Positions 1 to 9,400 of a stretch of DNA of 64,000 nt are shown here, piece by piece. Below the pieces are notes generated by a model, which worked only from the letters and a program-made list of their open reading frames with translations, ran no database searches and was not told the origin of the DNA. Source of the stretch: Trochalopteron elliotii (lineage: Eukaryota; Chordata; Aves; Passeriformes; Leiothrichidae); the NCBI GenBank assembly GCA_024734555.1, contig JANPWX010019792.1, positions 1,003,531 to 1,067,530 of the forward strand. The letters run 5' to 3'. A program made the position numbers and the translations under genes. The stretch's first letter is position 1. Every line of letters starts with the position of its first letter.

Positions 1-461
1 CACACCCATCCTGTCTTTACCTCACTGAGATAAAGTGAAAACCACTTACCTACATGTAACTTGAACTTAAATATCACTTAGTTACAAATCACTGATATGA
101 AGCTGTGGTCCAACATGTATTGGTGACAAGAAAAACTTTGGAATGCCATAGATACTGGGTCTGGCAAGAAACTACCTCATTGAACTACAAAAAAAGAGTC
201 CAGGTTTCATTTTAATAACCCATGTGGCATGAAATAGGGACCTTCTTTGATTACTAAATCTTGCTATAGAAATAAAGCTAGCATAAATGCAGAAAACATA
301 CCAATGTGTACAAAAACATCTGTTTATTAATGATACAACTGTTTATTTTGCAGCTTCATGTATTCTTGGTAAGCATGGACAAAAGGACTGCTCATGTAGG
401 ACAAAAATGCCTGAGGAGACATACAAAATTAAAGTTTCCAAAACTTTAAAGTTTTGGCTAG

Positions 462-495
<34 letters not shown>

Positions 496-517
496 TATAC
501 ATGGAGAGAGAGGGTGC
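1..517. other. Intergenic, AT-rich
   Basis: No supportable gene. The only notable element is the TA microsatellite at its right end. Short open frames here are composition noise with no family resemblance I can see. Confidence 0.6.
462..501. repeat. (TA)n / (CA)n microsatellite
   Basis: About twelve perfect TA units (462-484) are followed by a short CACACA interruption and more TATATA. It directly abuts the LTR that starts at about 518. This is a likely length-polymorphic dinucleotide repeat. Confidence 0.9.
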
Positions 518-1060
518 TGTCATGGTTTATCTCCACATGACAACTACATCTTACACTCTGATCCAGTGGGATAGGGAAGAGGGAATCAGAAGGACAAAAG
601 TGAGAAAATTTGTGGGTCGAGACAAAGCTGGTTTAATAGGGAAAACAAAGGCTGCACACACAAGCAAGGCAAACCAAGGAATTCAGCCACTGCTTCCCAT
701 GGGCAGGTGGGTGTTCAGTCATCCCCAGGAAAGCAGGGCTCCAGCGTGGGTGATGTGACTTGGGAAGACAAATGTCATCTACACCATGTGGTCTGGGATA
801 TCCCTGTGGTGTCACTTGGGATCAGCTGTCCTGGCTGTGTCCCCTCACAACTCCATGTGCCTTCCCAGACTCCTCACTGGCGGTTTGGGGTGAGAGGCAG
901 GGAAGGCCTTGATGCCAGGCAAGTGCAGCTCAGCAACAACAAGAACACCCCTGTGTTATCAACACTTCTTCCAGCACAAATCCAAAACACAGCCCCATGC
1001 TAACTGCCATGGAGAAAATTTATTCTACATAAAACCCAGCCAAAACAGCCCAAACCAGCA
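518..1060 (-). mobile_element. Solo LTR of an endogenous retrovirus (minus strand)
   Basis: The plus strand begins TGTCATGGTTT at 518 and ends AAACCAGCA at 1060, so the element has TG...CA termini. The interior carries phrases I recognise from a common avian, especially songbird, ERV LTR: the block around GTTTAATAGGGAAAACAAAG near 631, GGAATTCAGCCACTGCTTCC near 680, and CAGCTGTCCTGGCTGTGTCC near 822. The minus-strand reading places a polyadenylation-type ATTAAAC near 637, so transcription was leftward. No internal gag/pol/env sequence is attached, which makes it a solo LTR. I see no clear target-site duplication in the flanking six bases (GGGTGC versus CGTATA). The exact family name is not asserted. 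Confidence 0.72.
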
Positions 1061-1739
1061 CGTATATTCAGCAGATACAGAACAAACACTTAGATCATTT
1101 TAGGTTCTCATTTTTTTGGATGGACTGATTTATCAGAACCCTACTTTGGCATAGGAGCAGCAAAACTCATCAAATACTCCTTTCATCTATTATGTCAGTG
1201 GTTACATTGCCTTTTCTGAGGGAAAAAAAAAGAAGGAAAAAGTATGAACTTTTATCAAAGTTTACATGGTTTTAATTCATTGGAGCACTACCAGATGAGA
1301 AGCTGGTGAAGTGATTTTTTAAGCTATTTTATCCAATTCAATATTGCCAGTATGAGTGTTCCAGTTTTTTGCTAAATAACACTATTGTTTGAATTCCTGC
1401 AACAAACCAACCTACCAATGCAAGGTAATGAAGTCTAAACACTCCTTTGTAACAAGAAGTAGAACAAGATCTTTCCAATCAGAGGATTAAAAAAATTACG
1501 TCAAACCAGGTTTCGGTGAAGGCATGAAAAAAATGAAAATTAAAGGAAACAGTGCAATTCAGAACAGGCCACAAAGAACAGCTGAGTGGTGGCAATGTCA
1601 GCACAGGTTCTGTATGGGTGCCTGGGCAGAATGGATACTGCTGCAAATTGTTTTGAAGGAGTTTGCAGGCTGGGATTAAAGAAACACTGGAAGAAACAAT
1701 GACTGGCATGTCTACATGTCACTTACCAGGGCATTATTT
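1061..1739. other. Intergenic, nothing recognised
   Basis: AT-rich sequence with no convincing coding potential, RNA gene or repeat family that I can identify. Confidence 0.5.
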
Positions 1740-2290
1740 TGTTTTTTCTTTTAAGGCACACATTTCCAAACATCTTTTTTCTTCTTCACTGGCCGTGGTA
1801 TCCCTGTGAGGAACGCTACTGAATGATGGAGTATCAAGGCACCACGAACATTGTTAACCACAACTTTGTATCTCACCACAATCATGGCCTGTATCCCAAC
1901 AAAGCCCTGCTTAAGTGTCACCTGCATAATTGTAGCAGATGTATCTTTTCTGATCGACCAGCAATTGAGCTAGACCCACGGGAGTTTTCTCAACATCTTT
2001 TACAATCTTAAGTCTGCACCCTTGGCAAAAAACCACCAGTGGTATATAACTTCATTAATGAATAAATGTGATTTGATTACCCCATAAGAATATCTGGAGG
2101 TTCACGCCAAGAGGAAAACTGTGATGATCTCAGTTTGCAATACCTGCCAGGAACACACAATGCCTGTTAATGTTTGCTCATATTCCACTTTCCTACCACA
2201 TCAGAAGAGTGTAATGTAGCCAGTGCAGCTAGAGGCTCCTTCCTTAAAGGAAGTTGACATGCCATCAAGTACAGTGCTTTTTTTTGGCAC
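1740..2290 (-). pseudogene. Possible processed-pseudogene remnant, unidentified
   Basis: Read on the minus strand, this stretch has protein-like segments in shifting frames. The longest, from about 1945 down to 1754, contains the phrases QVTLKQGFVGIQAM and GIPRPVKKKKDVWKC and ends at a TAA. The minus strand just after that stop is A-rich (AAAAGAAAAAACAAAA), like a decayed poly(A) tail. Upstream segments in other frames include TGIVCSWQVLQTEIITVF and IVKDVEKTPVGLAQLLVD. Frameshifts and stops break the reading, and no introns are evident. Together this suggests an old retrocopy of a cellular mRNA, but I do not recognise the parent. It could also be a chance open stretch. Confidence 0.25.
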
Positions 2291-2527
2291 AGATCTCAAC
2301 TGTATCCAGTAAAATCTAAGTAATTTAGTTAAAAGTGCTTGAAACAAAAAATGTTAGACTAAACCTCAAAAAAATGAGAGCAATTTTCCATTATACCTAT
2401 TAACGTTTTAAATAGATTTGGCAAAGAAATACTGAACTCCCTTAAAAAAATTAAAGTCACTCCTAGGTTTAAGTTTCAGTTTTGTGTTTGTGAAACAGAA
2501 GAAAGGGAACTTAGATCACTTTGCAGC

Positions 2528-2553
2528 CTTTTTTCTTTTTTTTTTTTTTTTTT
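2528..2553. repeat. Poly(T) tract
   Basis: A run of T with one C interruption. On the minus strand it would read as a poly(A) tail, but no retrosequence adjoining it could be identified. Confidence 0.8.
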
Positions 2554-3840
2554 AATAAAACACTTGAGTCTAAAAGAAGAAAAACAGCCTATGTGAGAGC
2601 ATATCTTCTCTTTCCACTTGTCTGTGCAAATTCCTCTGAAGGAATACAAATGCTACTGGCCAGATTCACATCAGAGTTTCTCAAACAGAAATGTTTCTTT
2701 GTTCACCTTCAGTAAACAAAACTCTAGCAGAGACAACACTCAAAAAACTTTCCCTTATTGACATAATTTTCTTACATACAATGAGGCAACTTGCTAGATG
2801 AGGTCTGATATATAAATTCTGACTGTAAACCATACCTTTTTTCTGATGTTTCTAGTTTCACTAAGTTTCACATTATAACAGCATATTGAGAACAGAAGCC
2901 ATAAAAAGTAGCAGTGTTAAAAAGCAGGTGCACTGGCTGAAGTAAGGTCTTCCTTCTCTTAAATGACATGTGAATAACATGCATTCTTCAAAGAAAAATA
3001 AGGTCCTGTTGTCAGGAGAAACTGTCAATGCAAGTACAGATAAGAAAAATAACTTAATACAGGAATAGTTACACAGATAACAGATAAGAAAGAAGTAAAT
3101 GGGGAATATGCAAATCATACTGACTGCAGTTAATGCATCTGCCTACCAGCTTATATTTTGAGATCACAAAACTGAATATCCATTTCCTTATTGTTCTGCA
3201 GGTTAACTGGTATCATTGTAGGAACTTGCAATTCCTTTCTCTGAGCTGCTGAACTACATTGTATTATACTGATTAGTAGTACCATACAGGAGCCTCCTTC
3301 TCACAGGGATACTGCGCCTTGAGACTCATATTCAACATAATATTGAAATGCCAGTGATTTTCTTCTCCTGCTGTTTTGCTCCCCTTGCTACTGTACCAGG
3401 AATGAGCAAGCTGCAATGTTCTCCCTTATTTTCCTGTTAAAGCCTTCTTCCCTAATTCTCCTCTAAAGCCTTAAACACTTTAGTCCATCATTAAAATCAG
3501 TCTTTGGTCCATAATTGAAACAGCTTTGTTTGCACTGAGATCTTCAGTATTAGGGAAGGGAGTAAGTTATTTCGAGTGGAGCCAACTGAAGTAATAATTA
3601 TATACAACTTCCTGGTACCCAGCAACACTTTAGTGCTTTCTGATGTTGTATGTCTTGTCTGCAAATATCTTACAATAAAACACTTCAGCTGTGTCACCCA
3701 GATTTAAGTTTGCTATGCTCATTTGGCTTCCACCACACTAAAATATGCAGGTTTTACATCTATCTTTACAAAGGAGACTTTATTACATGGTTCAGCAGAA
3801 ATGAAAGGACTAACACTTACAGCAAAATTCTAGTATTTGA

Positions 3841-3920
3841 ATAAAAAGAAAGAAAAGAAAAAGAAACCCTAACGAAACTTTAAAAGAAAAAGAAACTTTA
3901 AAGAAACCAAAATAAAACCC
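3841..3920. repeat. A-rich (AAGAAA)n-like low-complexity patch
   Basis: Repeated AAAGAAA and AAACTTTAAA elements on the plus strand, without a clear fixed period. Confidence 0.6.
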
Positions 3921-5104
3921 AGAAACCATAGTATTTGTTTTAGGTAATTTTGTTCAAAAGAAAAAAAATAATAAGCAGTGTTATGTGAGCTGATGAAAAG
4001 CAGAACCACTTAAGGAACCATGACACTAGTTTAATCACCTTTCTTTCCCAATACCAGATGTCTCATTGACATGTAACTGAAATTTCAGTTATGAAAAAGA
4101 GTTCTCATTTTGAAAGACAACTTACACCCATTTTTAATATGCACTGTAATGCAAAACTGCTCATTCCCAATGCTTTTCTGACTTTTCCCTCTTTTACACA
4201 ATCCTGTAAATTTTTTAATCAATACCTTAATAACAAAATTTTATAAAGCTGCGCAGTCCTAGGATAGCCAAAACATCTACCACCAGGCTGGGTTCTAGCA
4301 GATACAGCTTTGAAAACTAATCAGATTTGTCCTCTAAAATATGATGCATCATACAAGGCAATGTCCTGAGTCACTGAAACAAGAATGCAAAAGATGCATT
4401 TTATAATGCACTGGTTCCAAAACTCCAGAAATCAACAGCCTATATAATGTGGGTATTTCTGTTGGAATGAACATGGTTGTATCTTCAAGGACAGGGTGAA
4501 TCAATGGATTAAATAAATTATTTTATCATTTCTTAAACCAGACTTTCGCATGCTTGTTAAAATTAGAATGACTAAAGGAGCAACCAACTATTTAGAGTGG
4601 AATACCGTAAAATATTATCAGTATTAAATATTTCAACCTCCACAAGTATAGGAAGAATCAAGAATAAATGCCAAGTACATTTATTACCATACAAGCCTAG
4701 AGATGGACAAACAAGATGAAGCCCAGCATACTTTACCATAACAGTACTCAAACCAGTGCTACTGAATCTTATTTTGAGAGCAGAGAGCCCCACCTGGGTT
4801 TTGGGTATGGGCATGTATCAGCATGCATCAGACCAACCTCTTCTCTGTGCCTCCCCTGTGTGTCACACTTACACTTTCTGACATGGAGAAATGGAACAGG
4901 TGATGCCCACTTGCTAAACCTACGGCCCACAAAAAGCTGGGCAGCACATAACAGCGTTAAAATTAACCATAGTTGTGTCTTACACACGGCATGTGCCCCC
5001 TCACAGCCCCTAGTGGAGAGCAGAGAAAGCCAACATTCATTCACCTTGCTGATTATTTGATTACAGATAGATGATAGCACCCTGTACTGTGTTTGTTACT
5101 CACA

Positions 5105-5727
5105 CTGGGACTCCTTTAGTGCTCCTGTGTGTCTGAATGAGGCTTGGGGCTGATCTGCTGAGGAGCAGCTCTGAGGAGAAGGACCTGCTGGTCCTGGTGG
5201 ACAACGAGCTGTCCATGAGCCAGCAGTGTGTCCTGGTGGCCAAGAAATCCAATAGTGTCCTGGGGGACATTAGGAAGAGCATTGACAGCAGGTCATGAAA
5301 GGTGATCCCGTCCCTCCACTCAGCCCTGGTGAGGCCACATCTGGAGTGCAGTGTCCACTTCTGGGTTCCTCAGGACAAGAGAGACATGGAGCTCCTGGAG
5401 CAGGCCCAACAGAGATTAAACAGGCGATTAAAGGTGAGCATTTCTCTTATGAGGAAAGGCTGAGGGAACTGGGCCTGTTCAGACTCAAGAAGACACAACC
5501 CCTTGAGAAGAGGGGACCTCATCGGTGCCTACCAGCATCTGAAACAGAGCATCAAGAGGTGGAGCCAGGCTCCTCTCAGTAGCGCCAAGCAACAGTACAA
5601 GAGGCAACAGGCAGAACTGCTCAAGTTCCACCTGAACGTGAGGAACAACTTTTACTGTGTGGGTGACTGTGCACTGTAAAGGATTGACCACAGAGGGCTT
5701 GGAGTCTCCCTCACTGTAGATACTTTA
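5105..5727 (+). mobile_element. CR1 LINE 3' fragment, plus strand (copy 1)
   Basis: This is the C-terminal part of the CR1 reverse-transcriptase ORF, decayed. In order it shows SSEEKDLLVLVDNELSMSQQ (about 5164), NSVLGDIRKSIDS, the segment ALVRPHLECSVHFW (about 5325), [14 protein letters not shown] (about 5446), and a nucleotide-level match to the FHLNVRNNFYC region (about 5625). Stops and frameshifts show it is dead. The sequence stops in the CTCACTG(G)AGAT region, before the normal CR1 3' tail, where a second copy begins. It is a 5'-truncated non-LTR retrotransposon, the commonest interspersed repeat in birds. Confidence 0.9.
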
Positions 5728-6015
5728 GAATTCTTACGAGGGAAGGCTGAGGGAGCTGGGCCTGTTCAGACTCAAGAAGAAATAGCCCCCTGACGAGAGG
5801 GGACCTCATCAGTGCCTACCAGTGTCTGAAAGAGTCTCAAGAGGTGGTCGTGCCAGGCAATAAGGACAGGAGGCAGAAACTGATGAAGTTCCACTTGAAC
5901 ATGAGGAACAACTTTTACTGTGTGGATGTCTGTGCACTGGAACAGATTGACCAGAGAGGGTGTGGAGTCTCCCTCACTGGAGATTCTCAAGAACCGCCTG
6001 ACCTACTCCTGTGGC
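5728..6015 (+). mobile_element. CR1 LINE 3' fragment, plus strand (copy 2)
   Basis: This repeats the last 250 or so bases of the preceding CR1 piece in the same orientation, from GGGAAGGCTGAGGGAGCTGG (about 5740) through the FHLNMRNNFYC segment (about 5890) to AGATTCTCAAGAACCGCCTG (about 5980). It ends about 170 bases before the NRF1 site of the ZNG1 promoter. The tandem, same-strand arrangement points either to a local duplication or to one CR1 landing in another. Confidence 0.88.
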
Positions 6016-6182
6016 TTGTGATCAGCGACGTCCCTGCTCGAGCAACGACACTGGCGCAGACACTGCCCCCTAAAAATAGGAAGAAAGATCCATCCCAACA
6101 CATTTTAGAACTCCGCCTGCCAAAAAAACCCTTATTTACGACGATCGCCCTCCACACCCCACCCCCGGCTCCCCGCCGCCGC

Positions 6183-6194
6183 CGCGCATGCGCA
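6183..6194. promoter_or_regulatory. NRF1 binding palindrome
   Basis: CGCGCATGCGCA matches the NRF1 consensus YGCGCAYGCGCR at every position and lies about 150 bases upstream of the ZNG1 start codon. Confidence 0.8.
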
Positions 6195-6240
6195 GAACCC
6201 CGAGCAGGGGAGGAGCCCTGGGGGGGCGCGCGGCGCTGCG

Positions 6241-6261
6241 TGACGTCATTTTGTGACGTCA
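6241..6261. promoter_or_regulatory. Two perfect CRE octamers (CREB/ATF)
   Basis: TGACGTCA occurs at 6241-6248 and again at 6254-6261, centres 13 bases apart. They lie roughly 75-95 bases upstream of the start codon. Paired palindromic CREs in a CpG-island promoter suggest CREB/ATF input to ZNG1. Confidence 0.85.
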
Positions 6262-6272
6262 CTCCTTGACGC

Positions 6273-6278
6273 CACGTG
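6273..6278. promoter_or_regulatory. E-box CACGTG
   Basis: A perfect CACGTG (USF/MYC/TFE type) lies immediately downstream of the paired CREs. It is a short motif and function is inferred only. Confidence 0.5.
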
Positions 6279-6333
6279 AGCGACGCCAGGCGCGCACCGG
6301 CAGGGGGCGGCGGTGGCCGGTCCGTCCGCGCTC

Positions 6334-6436
6334 ATGGAGGACGAAGACTGCCCCGACCTGGTGCCCATCGGCCCCGAGCACACCGATGGCAGCCCCGGCA
6401 GGAAGATCCCCGTGACGATCATCACGGGGTACCTGG
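6334..6436 (+). CDS. ZNG1: ZNG1 exon 1 (coding part)
   Basis: Encodes residues 1-34 plus one base of G35. It begins [12 protein letters not shown] and ends with the first half of the P-loop (PVTIITGYL). Donor GTGAGG at 6437. Confidence 0.93.
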
Positions 6437-9400
6437 GTGAGGAGCGGGAGCGGCGCACGGCAGGGAGTGCGCGCAGAGAGGGAAGGCCCGGGCGGGCGGC
6501 GGGGCGGGGGCCGCCTCCACACAGGCCGGGTGAGCAGCGCCGGCCGCTCTGGCCGCTCCAGGGGATTTGCAGGGCCGCTCTGAGCACCCATTGCTGATTT
6601 TTACCACCCTGCTTTCAGCGTTCGGGTCACGATTGAGAAACGGCTCTTGGCCACTTAACGTCAGAGTAGTGCAGCATGTTTGGCTCAGTTAAATGTCAGA
6701 CTGCGTTGCAGTCTGAAAAACGTGAGGTTCGGCGTTTTTGCCCCTCGACCAGAAGAGTTACTGTGTGCTACTCGCAGTTACGGACAGTAAGGGTCTGGTT
6801 AAATTTGGGATTGCCGTCGCTGTTCTGGAAGTTGTAACTTTATATTGCATTGCACTGTCGCAGAAAAACCCCAAATTTTTAAGGACAAGTAATGAAGGTT
6901 CCCTCTGTTGGTCGTGGTCACCTGGTTTGGACTAGATAATCCCGTCCACTTTAACAATTCTCTTGTCATGTGCATGGGTTGAAACTGCTCCTGAGGTAGC
7001 GTCGCAGAGGGTGTGAACACGTATTTTAACGATGCCCCTTTTAAAGGCACTTAGTAGCACATCCGTGGTTACTGCTGGGAGAACTGGTCAGAAAAGGCAG
7101 TAAGAGGGAGAAGATTGAGTGTGGCTTTTGTTAAGAGAAGCATAAAAGTTAGTTTTGTAGGAAAGGACTTCCCAGCTAGTAGGGAACTTGTAAGTTTGTC
7201 AAGTGCTGACACTTAATGAATGGAAAAACTGTGAGTCATTTAAGGCTGAGAGTTAATGTCCTGATAGTTCTGTGGGGTCAAATATGTCTACAGATTAATT
7301 CCTACATCATTAGAATAGAATGTGGGACTATTTAGAAGAGATTTGCTTGAAGTGTGCATGAATAACAGTATTTAGTTTTTATTTAAACGTTTATGTGGGG
7401 CTTTTTTACATTTTAATAGAAATATGGTCTGTGTTCTAGGAGCTGGAAAAACAACTCTTCTAAATTACATACTGACAGAACAGCATAATAAAAGAATAGC
7501 AGTTATTCTGAATGAATTTGGAGAAGGTATGTAAAAGTGCAGAAACCTTTCTTTTTGCCACAAAATGACAAGTACAGAAAACTGCTGGGAACCAAGACTG
7601 TTGTAATTTTAAACCCATTAATGAAATTATTAACATACCTTATGGTCTTCAGAAGGGCAGAAAGTCTTTTTGCTGGTTTTCGTACAATAGTGACATGCAT
7701 TAATCTGGTTTGGACATAAATGTAGGCCCTCAGAGTAAAGTAAATAATAACCCTGTTGGAAGTGCTATACCTCCATTTGTCCCACTCAGTTTCAAGTAAA
7801 TGCAAATTAAAATAATATGTTGGTGGATAATATTTTCTTTTATTTCCTTTCCCCTCAGCCATTTGCAGATCACAAATTATCTTGGACCAAGAAAATGGGG
7901 AGATGTGTGCTTGATGACTATGGTTCTTGGAGCTCTTTGCTTTCAGGATTTTTAATTGCTCTAGCTATAATTTTGTATCTGTACCATAGTCAGAAGCTTA
8001 TGTTGTTTACGCTGTGTTGGTGGGGGGCTTTTTGTTTGTTTGTTTTCACAGATGAAAGATCACCTGTGTTCACTTTTCTGGTCACAGAGCCTAAAATAAA
8101 ATGTACAGGCAGAGCCTTTATTTGATATGGAAGCACAGGCTGGTGTCCCTTTCTTTTAGCAGAGTTTGTGGCACATATGATGTGCCATCACCCAATGGGT
8201 TTTGATCTTTGTAGAATCAGCTTTGTCTTGGCTTTTAAATTTCTCATAAAATGGAAAATGAAAATTTCTTAAGAACGTGTCAGAAGCGTGGTCTCAGGAG
8301 AAAAAGAGTGTAATCCACATGTCTCTCTCTTACAGGCATTGTCATGCAAGATTGTAGATTAAAAATATAGCACTACTTGTATTTTCAGGAAGTGCCTTGG
8401 AGAAATCTCTGGCAATCAGTCAAGGGGGAGAACTCTATGAGGAATGGCTGGAGCTCAGAAATGGCTGCTTGTGCTGCTCAGTGAAGTAAGTAAGGACTGT
8501 TGTACAAGTTCTTACCGTGGATATTGTGGGGAATTGAGGGAGGGAGAAGACATCCAGGATTTGATTCCTGCAACTGGTGGGGAAATTGATTGAGACTTCT
8601 TTTGTCAGATGAAAGAACAGTTGGAATTTGGGAGGTAGAAATTTATTTCCTGTTGCTGCCTTACTGGATTTGGACTTGGTGTCTTTCAGAAAGTGGTCTA
8701 AATCCCAATTTAAACATCACTGGGGTACTGTAGAGTAGGGATCTGTCCTTCTCTTGTTAGTATTATGTGCTTCCATGTAGAGAGCTGAAGATTCAGGTAG
8801 GCTGGAACTAGAACTCAAGTTTTCCAATTTCCTCACAAAATACTTACTTCCCCTCTTTCTTTGTAAATTGGTTACTGCTTCAATATTATATTCATCAAAA
8901 AGAATGAATGGAAAACCTTTTGTGACATAATGAAACACAGTATCTAAATCTGTAAGCTGATGGTCATTTTAAAAAGCCAGAGACTATTTGTTTCTTTGAT
9001 AGGTTTTTTACCCTGTTTGTTTCAATGCTGAATTGTTTGTGCTAAGTTTGTAAATAAGGCTCATGGCCTGTTTATCCTGAAAATTTGGGAAAACTGGTCT
9101 TATGCCTTAAATAGTAATAGGTAGTAAGTGGAAAACAGAAGATCTTACTGGATTGTGTTGTTCTGAGGTGTCTTGCTGCTATGTTTTATGTACATTGGTT
9201 TCTTATATAAATGCTATACTTTTCTGCTTCAGGCTGACTTCATCAGCTCTAATTTAAGTAAATTAAATGTTAATCTTGGTGTAGGTTAGGTAGAAAGGCA
9301 GGGCAACGTGCTTCACTTCTATCTCACCCCTTGCTTCTGTAATATCAGCTGCCAAACCAAATAGTTACATGCCTACAAAGCCCTACTGTCCTTTACAGGT

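Larger units (their letters stand above)
2291..5104. other. Intergenic, no gene recognised
   Basis: AT-rich DNA with a poly(T) tract at about 2528-2553 and an AAGAAA-rich patch at about 3841-3920. The short open frames lack any recognisable motif, splice-site framing or family similarity. Confidence 0.5.
6120..6600 (+). promoter_or_regulatory. CpG-rich promoter of ZNG1
   Basis: An abrupt switch from AT-rich DNA to a GC- and CpG-rich block that contains ZNG1 exon 1. It has no TATA box in the expected place and several housekeeping-type sites: an NRF1 palindrome at 6183-6194, two CRE octamers at 6241-6261 and an E-box CACGTG at 6273-6278. Transcription probably starts between about 6270 and 6320, just upstream of the ATG at 6334. 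This is a typical CpG-island promoter for a broadly expressed gene. Confidence 0.85.
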
